Virus record (IMG/VR): IMGVR_UViG_3300027906_000129
Location: 1 to 26,424 of that record
Origin: a virus
Length of the DNA stretch: 26,424 nt
Direction: 5' to 3' (one strand)
Shown: positions 8,501-16,751 of the stretch, one piece after another
How the letters are laid out: each line of letters starts with the position of its first letter
Numbering within the stretch: position 1 is the stretch's first letter
The notes under the pieces: model-generated
Told to the model about the DNA's origin: nothing
Seen by the model: the letters and a program-made list of their open reading frames with translations, nothing else
Databases searched by the model: none
Position numbers and translations under genes: made by a program

Positions 8501-11500
8501 CCATGAGAAAGATAAAACTGGATTTAGATTTTCAACTCTTGTAGCATATGGTTGTTGAACAGATACAACATTTGTGTATGGTAATGTAATTATGTCACCA
8601 GTTTTTTGATAATTATCAGCTGTTCTTTGTGTATCAGTAGTATTTTCTTCAACGAGAGAAATACCTTTCATAGTAAACTTAGGACGAAGTTCATTATTCT
8701 CGTAGTCTATTGCGTTTCTATAGTCAGAATTTTGAACATCACCAACAGAGTGACCAGAGTAATTATCTACAACAAAACCAGATTTAAATCTATCAAGACC
8801 ATTCTCATCTTGTACTTGGAATGACTGTGCATCTTTTTCTAATAGACTTAGTGCAGTATAATATTCTACTTGATTCAATCTTCTTTCGATTGAACCAATA
8901 TCTCTCATAGTAAATCTACGATTATCTGTCTTTTCAAAAGATACATCATCTATATCTAAAACATATGGTGGAAGGTTAATAGTTGCAAGTAACATTGCCT
9001 TTTCAATTTTCTTAGATGGAAAAGGAGTTTCGGCTGGTTCACCTTCAACAATTTTAAACATACCATATTCTGTCAAGAATAACATATCAACTCTTCCAAG
9101 ATAAAAATCAAAATCATATTGGAATTGAGAATTATCTTTTGGAATTAATATTGCAGATGCACCAGTTCCAGCAAAAGACCTTGAACTAAAATCAAATGAT
9201 TTTGAGGTAACCTTATGAAGTGTCTGACTTTGACTAGTTGTTGTCGTATCTATAGTTGCATCTTTAACTCTTGGTCTAAAGTCAACTGTATCTCTTAGGT
9301 CAAATAAACCAGATGGAGCTTTAACTTCTGGGTCTACTCTTGTTGCAGTATAAGTTGGTATCTCTTTATAATCAATTGCACTATAAGAATCTACTGAGAA
9401 GAAATCACCAGTACCGTGTGCGAAGTAATCACATACAATTAAAAGTTTTCCTACTGGAGTTGGTTTACCACCTTTTCTTACTAGTCTTGAAATGTCATAG
9501 AAGTTATCTCTTTGTCCAGTATCAAGTGTAAATCTACTGGTAATATCTTTTGAACCAGCAGTAAATGTTCCTAATGTTGCAGTTGCAGTTGACGTAACAC
9601 CAGTTATGGTTTCATTTGCAATAAGGTCTTTACCGTTTGTAGTAATATATGTAATTGGATTGGTAGTATTAATAATAATTGCATTTGCACCACTTGATGC
9701 ACCTTGAATTGTTTCACCTCTTTGGAAAGTACCAGATACACTTGTAACTGTATACTGAGGAAGTAAAGGTGTTGCACTTGTATCTTCTGAATCTAATACT
9801 GCATAAAGTTTATATACATCTGCACGACCAAGTGAAATATCTTTATGTTGAGATGCAGTACCATAAGCAGGCCCTGCACTTGAGTCAGCATCAACTAGAA
9901 CTAGATGTGCAGCTTGTTTTGTTTTTGTTTTTTCAGAGGCAACAGTTCTTGTTAATGTTGCGATAACTTTAACCTTTGCACCGTTACCCAAAATCTCTGG
10001 GTTTGTAATTGTTAACTGATTACTATTTACCACATATGTTTGAGCAGGAGTTGTACTTGCATCAAGGTTAATAATATCACCAGCGGCCGCAGTATTTGAA
10101 CTACCACCAATTGCAGAACCAGCAGAAATAACTGTGACTACACAATCTGTGTTTGATTTTGCAGAGAATGTTTCATTAGAACCAGCAGTTAAGTTAATCT
10201 CACCAGCAGCAGTTGTTGTAACAACAAATGTTTGTCTGAATGTTTGAACTGTTTGTGATACACCAGCATTTGTATCAGTCTTTAATGTTTTAATAGTATC
10301 TTTTCTTAGTTTTCTAAGAAGAAGGTTTTTCTCTTGGTCACGAAGTTGATTTCTCAATCTAATCGCTTGAACAGATGTAACAGCAGTTGCAGAGTTACTT
10401 GCGAGAACAATTGCAGTGTTACTAGTTATAGTATTAACTCTTGCAGTTAAATCTGCACCACCAGAACCAGCACCAGGCACCGTTACAAAGTCACCCACTT
10501 TTAAGTCAGTTGTAAATGTGGTATTGAAACCAGTTACGTTTGCATTAGAACCATTCATAGAAACATTACCACCAAGGGTAAGAGTAGAACTTAGTACCAT
10601 ATTTGCAGTAAAATCTTGGCCAGTATTTGGTGAGTTCATAAATACAGATTTTGCATCATCAAAGTTTCTTGATGTGATAGCTGCAACCGTAAGTTCATTA
10701 TTACTTGCATCTTCTATAAGTTGATTTGCATTATTAGAAACAGTTTGTGACGTTGAAATAAGTTTCTCACCTACATTAAAATTACCAGATACCGTAATCA
10801 ATTGAACTAAGTTATTAACAGCACTATGAACAAATCCAGTTGCACCAGATGTTTGTCCAGTTATTTGTGTACCTTGTGCTACTCCATTTGGACTTCCACC
10901 AAAGTTTGCACTAAGTTGAATTTGTGTGAACATACGAATATCAAAAAGATATAAGTTAAATTCTGAATCGTTATCAGCTGCGTTTGCTAATGTGTCGTTT
11001 GAAGAGTTACCAGAAGAGTGTTCAAATCCTCTCGCTCTTGCAACTCCAATTTGTGCGTTTGCAGCTGTAGAGTAATTTGTTTTCTGTACAGAGTGTAATT
11101 GAATTTCACGATATGGTTCTGCGACATCACCAGAAATGAAAGGTGAAAGGTCTGGAGTACCTTTTACGTTTGTTACTCTTGTAAAGTTTCCAACTTCTAC
11201 ATTTGTAATTGCAGAGTCAAAGTTATCTGCTGTTCTAGGTTTAGGTAAATCAACAAATGAAGGAACGACTTGTTCAATCTCGTATCCACGAACATAGGCT
11301 TTTCCAGGCGATACTTGAACTGTCAATGAAGCTTCAGCGGCAGTATTACCAGCATCAGTAGTTTGATTAGATGCATACACACCATTGTTAGAACCATCAT
11401 CTAATGTTTCTTTAATCTCAAGTCCATAAGGTCTTACTGTATAGTTTCCAGATTCATCAAATGTTCTTCTTGCAATATTTTCTTGGAAAATATTATAATC

Positions 11501-12391
11501 GGTTCTGTCTACAATCTTTTGAATAGAACCATTTTTAACTCTCATAAGTTCAACAAATTCTTCATCATCAGCAGAACCCAATGGTAGTTTTGCAAGAGTA
11601 AGGTTAAATTTTAATCTGTGAGCGCCTTTTGCATTTACATTTGTAGAACCAGCTGCATTATCTAAAAGTGTAGTATCTCCTTCTGGAGTAATTAAAGATT
11701 CTGATACGGTAAGACCAATACGATATGATGGAGTATTTCCATATTTGTCTAAAATAATTCTCTGTGCGTCAACTTTAACAAATTGACCACGAATAAAATA
11801 TACACCCTCTTCTATGGAAGCAGCAGAACTAGCTCCAGTTGCATCAGAGGTTTGTAATGTTGAAGATAAATTACCAGCTGCGATTGAACCACTAGATATT
11901 GCTTTATCTACTGATATACTTTCACCATTTACAAATCTATTTGTAACACCAGCAGTTGATGCACCAACAGAACCAGATGCACTTGCAGTATTTGTTGCAC
12001 TACCAATATACTTTATATAAAGAGTTGGTGCATCAGTTGTTGTTGCATCTGCATATCCTACAACTCTTGCAGTGATACCAGAAGTACCACCAGTTATAAT
12101 ACCGTCAACGTAGTCTGCAAGATATCCAGATATTGCATTTCCACTATAGTTGGTCTGTAATCTTATACCATAATACTTATTATCAAATGATATCTGGCCT
12201 GGAATGACCATAGACCCCTCTTTAAAAAAGTGTCTTCCGTGTTTTTCAACTTGATTTTGAAGAATAGATTGTAAAGTAGTTAATTCTCTCGCTTGAACGG
12301 CAAAGCCAGGACGAAAGAGTACTCTATGAAACTTATCTGCTGGGTCAAAATCATCATAATATGGTGCTACGTTTAAATCGGTTTTTTGCAT
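5522..12391 (-). CDS. Giant DUF4815-type baseplate/tail structural protein, 2289 aa
   Basis: The N-terminus has the DUF4815 pattern: APYYDDFDPADKFHRVLFRP, then GFAVQARELTTLQSILQNQV, then KEGSMVIPG. A later piece of the same architecture, GLFDLRDTVDFRPRV, lies near residues 1028-1040. Between them is a long stretch of small beta modules, including ITGQTSGATGFV (about 510) and FQRGETIQGASSGANA (about 890). A Thr/Arg-rich segment (TTTTTRRQRRGG, near 1385) and an acidic run (EDDDEENEGG, near 1574) look like exposed linkers. The C-terminal third is beta-rich. Such proteins follow gp8 in marine T4-like phages and may replace T4 gp7/gp10-type wedge or fiber-attachment parts; that is inference. It starts 3 nt after the gp8 stop, with a weak ribosome site. 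Confidence 0.85.
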   Translation of the reverse strand: MQKTDLNVAPYYDDFDPADKFHRVLFRPGFAVQARELTTLQSILQNQVEKHGRHFFKEGSMVIPGQISFDNKYYGIRLQTNYSGNAISGYLADYVDGIITGGTSGITARVVGYADATTTDAPTLYIKYIGSATNTASASGSVGASTAGVTNRFVNGESISVDKAISSGSIAAGNLSSTLQTSDATGASSAASIEEGVYFIRGQFVKVDAQRIILDKYGNTPSYRIGLTVSESLITPEGDTTLLDNAAGSTNVNAKGAHRLKFNLTLAKLPLGSADDEEFVELMRVKNGSIQKIVDRTDYNIFQENIARRTFDESGNYTVRPYGLEIKETLDDGSNNGVYASNQTTDAGNTAAEASLTVQVSPGKAYVRGYEIEQVVPSFVDLPKPRTADNFDSAITNVEVGNFTRVTNVKGTPDLSPFISGDVAEPYREIQLHSVQKTNYSTAANAQIGVARARGFEHSSGNSSNDTLANAADNDSEFNLYLFDIRMFTQIQLSANFGGSPNGVAQGTQITGQTSGATGFVHSAVNNLVQLITVSGNFNVGEKLISTSQTVSNNANQLIEDASNNELTVAAITSRNFDDAKSVFMNSPNTGQDFTANMVLSSTLTLGGNVSMNGSNANVTGFNTTFTTDLKVGDFVTVPGAGSGGADLTARVNTITSNTAIVLASNSATAVTSVQAIRLRNQLRDQEKNLLLRKLRKDTIKTLKTDTNAGVSQTVQTFRQTFVVTTTAAGEINLTAGSNETFSAKSNTDCVVTVISAGSAIGGSSNTAAAGDIINLDASTTPAQTYVVNSNQLTITNPEILGNGAKVKVIATLTRTVASEKTKTKQAAHLVLVDADSSAGPAYGTASQHKDISLGRADVYKLYAVLDSEDTSATPLLPQYTVTSVSGTFQRGETIQGASSGANAIIINTTNPITYITTNGKDLIANETITGVTSTATATLGTFTAGSKDITSRFTLDTGQRDNFYDISRLVRKGGKPTPVGKLLIVCDYFAHGTGDFFSVDSYSAIDYKEIPTYTATRVDPEVKAPSGLFDLRDTVDFRPRVKDATIDTTTTSQSQTLHKVTSKSFDFSSRSFAGTGASAILIPKDNSQFQYDFDFYLGRVDMLFLTEYGMFKIVEGEPAETPFPSKKIEKAMLLATINLPPYVLDIDDVSFEKTDNRRFTMRDIGSIERRLNQVEYYTALSLLEKDAQSFQVQDENGLDRFKSGFVVDNYSGHSVGDVQNSDYRNAIDYENNELRPKFTMKGISLVEENTTDTQRTADNYQKTGDIITLPYTNVVSVQQPYATRVENLNPVLSFSWTGICTLDPTGDEWFEVNRLPNLIINRDGNFDQLVAQVGNAMGTIWNSWQTQWTGTSQSEQVTNTGATFIEGNSQFRNVTTRVTTTTTRRQRRGGVNTRVVAQIDRESLGDRLRSTALIPFMRSKNVNFVVDGLKPNSRVYPFFDKVDVTKFVTPATGGAGTVTSTGGAIFSDGGGSCTGLFTIPDPNVAGNPKFQTGERLFRLTSSSSNASNPEPETFAQALFSSTGILRNIQEEILATRNGRIEVQNVSDTRTVSSETSTNRVDREFLGTFNNEDDDEENEGGTQISNNQTQDSWFDAIAAQEASWGYTDPLAQTMLSSETGGEFVTKIDTYFQRKDPNIPVLCQIREVVNGFPTRKQFPFANKWLQPYMKGTVAMSSGSTTVTGTNTDFLTGTHNLNIGDTITIEGAGNQTSGVTQDTGNYDAAALVAKVTAIASDTSLTVDTSSARAITGKKISNVNLSADATTPTTFKFDSPVYLQEGQEVAIVLFTPSERYFAWISRMGEQEIGSTRMISKQPHLGVLFKSQNNSTWTAYDYEDLKFTAYRASFETGTRGVLTLTNDVVETKTLGADPIRTIEGSSFVQVTHPDHHMYSSSNNVTISGVASGITTTLTSAISSTTQTSIGITANADFIASNDGSNIYIKIGSEIIRGTISSNTITATTRGYDSTTAATHANGATVELYQLNGIPLDQVNKTHTALTNIGIDSYTLATATAPSSSTGDQNQGGSAVVVTENAMMDGMQTLLPTMLYPETGISSKIRTTTATSPAGTENSFSLAGTSFAKPITLGENFMFDKPRMICSQINETNEIAGQKSFYLDLEMRSQRENLSPIIDLDRKSIVTFTNRLNKIDSASDMGVTALQGDYVSSEQSQGDINDGIYMTRRVALDNPATGLKVFIDMNRFASANVKVMFKILRSDDASDFDEIGYNFFNTNGSPDTVVNASLSATDFKEYEFTANNLDEFIAFSIKVVMQGTNSSEPPRLKDLRALALAT

Positions 12392-12394
12392 TGT

Positions 12395-13900
12395 TTAAAA
12401 TTCCACTACGACTTTAATATCCTCTGTTTGGTCTGAGGCTCTTGAGATTGCTCTTCTATTTTCAACATAGATTATCTCACCAGTATCCCTTGAAAGTTCT
12501 GGAACTGCATAACCACTAGCAAAGACAACACCATTAGTAGTTCCAGATGTTGAAGATGCTGGGGTATGAGCGGCACTAGAATTTGCACCAGATACAGCGT
12601 TTGCACCAGAAAATGCAGTAAGGTTTTGACTTGCATCTAATCCATAGTTTGTATATTTTTCTTGAACATAATAAAGTATTCTGTTTGTTGCATCCCACTC
12701 TACTACAGTACCAACTGCACCAGTGGTTGCTTGTGTAATCTTCTCATCAATTTGATATGTTCCAGAACCACCAGCAGCCATTAGTATTGCATTTGTAGTT
12801 CTTGCAGTTGCAAGGGCAGCAACATTATTTGTTGCAGAATCTTTTGGGTTTTTGACAATACCAACTCTTCTGAAGTCATTTACTTGAACAACATCTGAAT
12901 CTGCTGGTTCTAATTTTGATTGTAACATTACATAATGTCCACCAAGTTCTGCAATATCATCAGTACCGTGACCACTAGGTGGGTCTATAATTGTTTTAAT
13001 TGTACCAGCTGTTGCGCTATTCCAATCTGATAATGTTCCACCAGCAATTGCAGAAGTAGCAGCTGTGTTTGTGTAGATGTTTGTACCAGAAAGGTCAAAA
13101 GATGCAAACGAATATCCAGTTCCATTTGCTTGCATATATGAGGTTGAAGATAATGCATTATTACCAAATTCTGAAATTGCACCACCAGATACTACAATCT
13201 TTGCGATACCTCCAGTACCATCACCTCTTATTTTTGTATAATAAGTTCCATTTGGATATGAAGAACCACCAGATGTTACCATGAATACATATACACCTCT
13301 ATTTGCATCAGCGTTTGCGTTTACTTTAACAGGCATAAAGTCAGTTGTCAAGAAGTTTTGTATTTCTGAAGTTGTCATAGAATACATATACTTGATGTAA
13401 TAATTATTATCTTGCCAGAATGGAGCTGCGTTAACTGAAGTTGGTTCAGTTCCAGATATATTACTTGCACCAGTTTGGAGTTGGTCACCATTATAAAGTA
13501 CTTTGTATACTTTATTTTCAGTAGTTTTGAAATAATATGTGGAATCAAACACACTCGTTGCACCACTAGAAGTTGTAGTTTTTGTGTTACTATAATTACC
13601 AGTACTTGTACCACCAACATCATGTCTGTACATATCAAATGCACTAGTTGTTGCATAATCCCTACGAGGTATTACATATGATTTTGAAGATATAAGTTTT
13701 GCAGCCAACATATCATCCCAATAATATGATTCGTCTGCAACACTATCTACTGGAGTTGGGGGATTACTATCCGTAGCTGCACCTTCTGAAGTCCAAGGAG
13801 ATGGTTTACCAACGAACATATAGTATTTACTAGATGCTACGTCAGAGAAAAACGCATCTGCATTTGACTGTCTAAATTTTTCTGTAATTATCGCTGCCAT
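12395..13900 (-). CDS. 8: Baseplate wedge protein, T4 gp8-like
   Basis: Both ends match T4 gp8 from memory. The start has IITEKFR...MFVGKPSPW...NPPTPVDSV...YYWDDMLAAK and VIPRRDY. The end has RDTGEIIYVENRRAISRASD then QTEDIKVVVEF, like T4's GEMIYMENRPPI...DQTEEINILF. In T4, gp8 forms a dimer in each of the six wedges and binds gp10, gp7 and gp6. This copy is 501 aa against 334 in T4. Extra length includes a module near residues 380-400 (YQIDEKITQATTGAVGTVVE) of the type also seen in the 981-aa and 2289-aa proteins. AGGA lies about 8 nt upstream of the ATG. It follows the 581-aa adhesin, so fiber genes are interposed between the wedge genes here. Confidence 0.93.
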   Translation of the reverse strand: MAAIITEKFRQSNADAFFSDVASSKYYMFVGKPSPWTSEGAATDSNPPTPVDSVADESYYWDDMLAAKLISSKSYVIPRRDYATTSAFDMYRHDVGGTSTGNYSNTKTTTSSGATSVFDSTYYFKTTENKVYKVLYNGDQLQTGASNISGTEPTSVNAAPFWQDNNYYIKYMYSMTTSEIQNFLTTDFMPVKVNANADANRGVYVFMVTSGGSSYPNGTYYTKIRGDGTGGIAKIVVSGGAISEFGNNALSSTSYMQANGTGYSFASFDLSGTNIYTNTAATSAIAGGTLSDWNSATAGTIKTIIDPPSGHGTDDIAELGGHYVMLQSKLEPADSDVVQVNDFRRVGIVKNPKDSATNNVAALATARTTNAILMAAGGSGTYQIDEKITQATTGAVGTVVEWDATNRILYYVQEKYTNYGLDASQNLTAFSGANAVSGANSSAAHTPASSTSGTTNGVVFASGYAVPELSRDTGEIIYVENRRAISRASDQTEDIKVVVEF

Positions 13901-13919
13901 TTGTTTTTTCCTATAATCT

Positions 13920-13926
13920 TATTTAG
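13920..13926 (-). promoter_or_regulatory. CTAAATA late-promoter-like motif before gp8
   Basis: ACTAAATA lies in the 28-nt gap between the 581-aa gene and gp8, about 20 nt upstream of the ATG. A start about 6 nt downstream would leave a very short leader holding the AGGA ribosome site. Inferred from recurrence of the heptamer and likeness to T4 TATAAATA. Confidence 0.45.
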
Positions 13927-13928
13927 TA

Positions 13929-15674
13929 TTAATATCTGATACTAATCATACCGAGCCCACCGTGGTCTGAACCATTTTGAAGGGCACCATGACCAATGTC
14001 AATATTACCAGTAGAACTGCGTGGTGTTGCATTATAATAAGTTCCGCCTGTTCCATATGGAACTCTACCAGTTTCAGCAGTTCTTCTTGCCTCAGAGTTT
14101 TTGTATGTTCTTGTTCCATTTGTTCTTGTTGTTGAATCTGTGTAAGTACCATAACTACCATTTGCACTTAGTGCTGTAGAGGTAGACCCATCTGCAAATC
14201 CAATGAAACTAGAACCACCACCACCAGATTCGTTAGCACTGGCAGTGTGTCCTACACCACCACCGTAGTAACCACCACCAGCACCACCAGAACCACCAGA
14301 ACCAGCAACACCATTCAGAAATCCACCTCTAAATTTTGAACCAGCGGTGGTATTAGTGCCTGAAGCTGCACCACCAGCAGATTGAGTACCACCAGCGCTA
14401 CCAGTTTCACCAGCACCACCAGTTAGTCCACCACCCATACCAGCGTGTTTATTAGTATGAACATACCAATATGAACCACCACCGCCACCAGCAATCAATA
14501 CGACATGAGTTGCCATTGTTTTTCCAATAAATTCAGATGTTGGCACCCAATTACCAACACCACCAACAGTAGCAGCAGTAAATGGCTCGGCACTTAAATT
14601 GATGGTTGGGGAGAGTACGAATGTAGCTCCTCCACCACCGCCACCGCCGTTGGCAGCACCACCACCGCCACCGTAACCAGCATCCCAAAGACCACCACCG
14701 CCAGGAACAATAAGTTTCCATGCTTGTCCTCTTTCTGCTTCCAATATATTGATTGTAGATTTTACATAACCACCAGCACCACCAGTACCAGTTCCACCAC
14801 CAGCGTTTGTATAGGCAGCACCACCAGCACCCCACATCTCGAAGGTTGCTTGTGTTAAGTCGGCAGGAGGTGTCCAACTTTGCATAGCATTTGCAGAATA
14901 ATTAAAGACCTCTTCAATTAGACCTTTAACAGTTATTGTGAATTGTCTTGTATTTGTTTTTGTTGTTGTCTCACCAGTTGCAGTACAAGTAACAGTAAAA
15001 GTAGATGTAGTTGAAGCCCCTGCTGATTCTTGTGGGGGTGTTCCAGTAATTACACCAGCAGTACTCATTGACATATTAGTTGGAAGAGAACCAGCGGTAA
15101 CAGTATACGCCAAAGTATCGTTTGTATCTGCACTAGTAGCTGCGACAGTAAATTCTGCAACTCCTCTATCTATATCGTGAATAATTCCTATAGAACCAGC
15201 TGCAGTCGTAAAAGTAGGAGCTGGAGCGAAATCTAAAGCTTGTGATAAATCAGCAGATACAAGTCCAGTAGCAGTAGTGACTCTAACACTATACTTGTCA
15301 TTTGCACCAGCATTAGCAACCAATGTACTAGATGGAACAAATGTTACAGATGTTGCACTTACATAAGTTGTAGTGCATGAAAATAAAGCACCGTTAGTTC
15401 CTACACAAGTTACAGCCGCTCCAGTTGCAAAACCAGTTCCAGTTACCGTAATAACATCATTAACTGCATCAAAATTTGACGGTGAAACAGAACTTACCGT
15501 TGGAGGAGTGTCAACAACTTTCCACGCACTACCGTTATAATACTCCATAAGATTTAAAGTAGTATTATATCTTTGGTCACCAGCAACTGGAGAACCTTCT
15601 CTATCACCAGTTGCACCTTTAGGCATTGTAGTAGCCGTAGTTGAATTAAATCTTCTTAATGTATCAATAGCCAT
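13929..15674 (-). CDS. Adhesin-type tail fiber with TIG, Ig and glycine-rich domains, 581 aa
   Basis: Residues 1-55 (MAIDTLRRFNSTTATTMPKG, then YNTTLNLMEYYNGSAWKVVD) form a virion-attachment type N-terminus. Residues 57-150 look like an IPT/TIG fold (PPTVSSVSPSNF...ITVTGTGFATGAAVTC). Residues 152-250 look like a He_PIG-type Ig domain (TSADTNDTLAYTVTAGSLPT, then MSTAGVITGTPP). From about 275 to the end lies a glycine-rich domain (FEMWGAGG, GGGGGGGATF, VVLIAGGGGG, GGGYYGGGVG, GGGGSSFIGF), resembling the PF12810-type Gly-rich fold and phage polyglycine adhesins. Its tip likely contacts the receptor. It lies 21 nt after the 336-aa gene; GGGAG is about 7 nt upstream of the ATG. Domain calls are by eye; the glycine-rich part is the surest. 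Confidence 0.85.
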   Translation of the reverse strand: MAIDTLRRFNSTTATTMPKGATGDREGSPVAGDQRYNTTLNLMEYYNGSAWKVVDTPPTVSSVSPSNFDAVNDVITVTGTGFATGAAVTCVGTNGALFSCTTTYVSATSVTFVPSSTLVANAGANDKYSVRVTTATGLVSADLSQALDFAPAPTFTTAAGSIGIIHDIDRGVAEFTVAATSADTNDTLAYTVTAGSLPTNMSMSTAGVITGTPPQESAGASTTSTFTVTCTATGETTTKTNTRQFTITVKGLIEEVFNYSANAMQSWTPPADLTQATFEMWGAGGAAYTNAGGGTGTGGAGGYVKSTINILEAERGQAWKLIVPGGGGLWDAGYGGGGGAANGGGGGGGATFVLSPTINLSAEPFTAATVGGVGNWVPTSEFIGKTMATHVVLIAGGGGGSYWYVHTNKHAGMGGGLTGGAGETGSAGGTQSAGGAASGTNTTAGSKFRGGFLNGVAGSGGSGGAGGGYYGGGVGHTASANESGGGGSSFIGFADGSTSTALSANGSYGTYTDSTTRTNGTRTYKNSEARRTAETGRVPYGTGGTYYNATPRSSTGNIDIGHGALQNGSDHGGLGMISIRY

Positions 15675-15695
15675 TGACCACTCCCTACTTAATTA

Positions 15696-16706
15696 TTAAG
15701 ATACAGTAGTTCCATTATTAGAAAGAACTGCCCATCCACCAGTTGTATTGTACATCAATACTACACCATCACCTACATCATTGAATACAATTGTTGAACC
15801 ACCAGCTAAAGTTGCTGGAGTAAGAGTTGCGTTACCACCGTCTGTTACCATTGAGATAGTTTTAATCTGTCCGTTAACACCATTTGCAAGTGTAAATGCT
15901 TGAGCACCAGTTGTTACAATTGCACTATGTGCTGTATTGAGTGACAATGCAACAGCAGAACCAGCACCATTCGCAGTTTCAGTAGCGACAATAGTTTTTG
16001 CACCACTCAACAATACGTTTGGAGTTGCTCTTGCAGAACCACCATCTAGAGGTAACTGAAACCAACCACTATCAGATGCAGAGTGAGGTTGTGCCATTAA
16101 AGTTTGACCGTGAGTATTTTGCTCACAGTTTAATCTAATTGCACCTACATTTGTTGCCGCACCACCAGTTGAACGAATAGTTACATTACCAGTACCTTTT
16201 GGAAGTAATGCAAGGTCTACATTAGTTTCACCAGATGAACCGATAATCGGAGCAGTTGGAGCACCAGATGAAGCTGAACCACCAGTAGGTGCGTTTGCAA
16301 TCTCAATTTCGTTTACTGCATTTGCAGATTCTTGGAAGATGAGTTGTTCATTTCCATTAGAGTCTGCAATGAAAGCAGCGTCTGCAAGTTTAATTTGAGT
16401 ATCTAACAATACAGTACCAGTTGCATTAGGCAAAGTAATTGTTCTGTCAGCTGTTGGGTCTGTAACTGCAAGAGTAGTTTCGTGTGCGTCAGCAGTTGAA
16501 CCTTCAAATTCGATTTGGTTTATTTTTGGTGATGTTAAAGTAACATGAGTAGCATCTGCGCTGATACCACTAGTTAATGCAGTTCCAGTACCAAGTTTGG
16601 TATAGATTTCTACAAAGTTGTCATTAATCTTGTCTCCACCAGTTCTGAGGTCATCACCAGTACCGTCATTCGCTGAAGAACCAAGACCAAGTGCTTGATA
16701 TGCCAT
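15696..16706 (-). CDS. Tail fiber-like structural protein, 336 aa
   Basis: The N-terminus, ALGLGSSANDGTGDDLRTGG then DKINDNFVEIYTKLG, is a recurrent leader of marine phage fiber proteins, probably a trimerisation or attachment unit. The middle has TAPIIGSSGETNVDLALLPK followed by GTGNVTIRS, again a repeating beta pattern known from these fibers. The C-terminal 100 residues (QAFTLANGVNGQIKTISMV, then NATLTPATLAGGSTIVFND, then GWAVLSNNGT) form a beta-rich head also common in phage fibers. A strong AGGAG precedes the ATG by 8 nt and a perfect late-promoter octamer lies upstream, so this gene may head a sub-operon with the 581-aa adhesin and gp8. Confidence 0.8.
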   Translation of the reverse strand: MAYQALGLGSSANDGTGDDLRTGGDKINDNFVEIYTKLGTGTALTSGISADATHVTLTSPKINQIEFEGSTADAHETTLAVTDPTADRTITLPNATGTVLLDTQIKLADAAFIADSNGNEQLIFQESANAVNEIEIANAPTGGSASSGAPTAPIIGSSGETNVDLALLPKGTGNVTIRSTGGAATNVGAIRLNCEQNTHGQTLMAQPHSASDSGWFQLPLDGGSARATPNVLLSGAKTIVATETANGAGSAVALSLNTAHSAIVTTGAQAFTLANGVNGQIKTISMVTDGGNATLTPATLAGGSTIVFNDVGDGVVLMYNTTGGWAVLSNNGTTVS

Positions 16707-16736
16707 TTATTTTTCTCCTAATTAGAATCTTATATT

Positions 16737-16744
16737 TATTTATA
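16737..16744 (-). promoter_or_regulatory. T4-type late promoter TATAAATA
   Basis: An exact T4 late octamer on the minus strand in the intergenic region, 30 nt before the ATG at 16704-16706. A transcript starting near 16730 would have a leader of about 25 nt containing AGGAG at 16715-16719, the expected geometry. This is the best late promoter in the window. Confidence 0.7.
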
Positions 16745-16751
16745 TAGGTTG

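Noticed and set aside
14100-14840. Dense ccacca/accacc repeats that look like a simple repeat or array.
   Set aside because: They are glycine codons (GGT/GGA) of the adhesin read on the other strand; there is no fixed unit or spacer.
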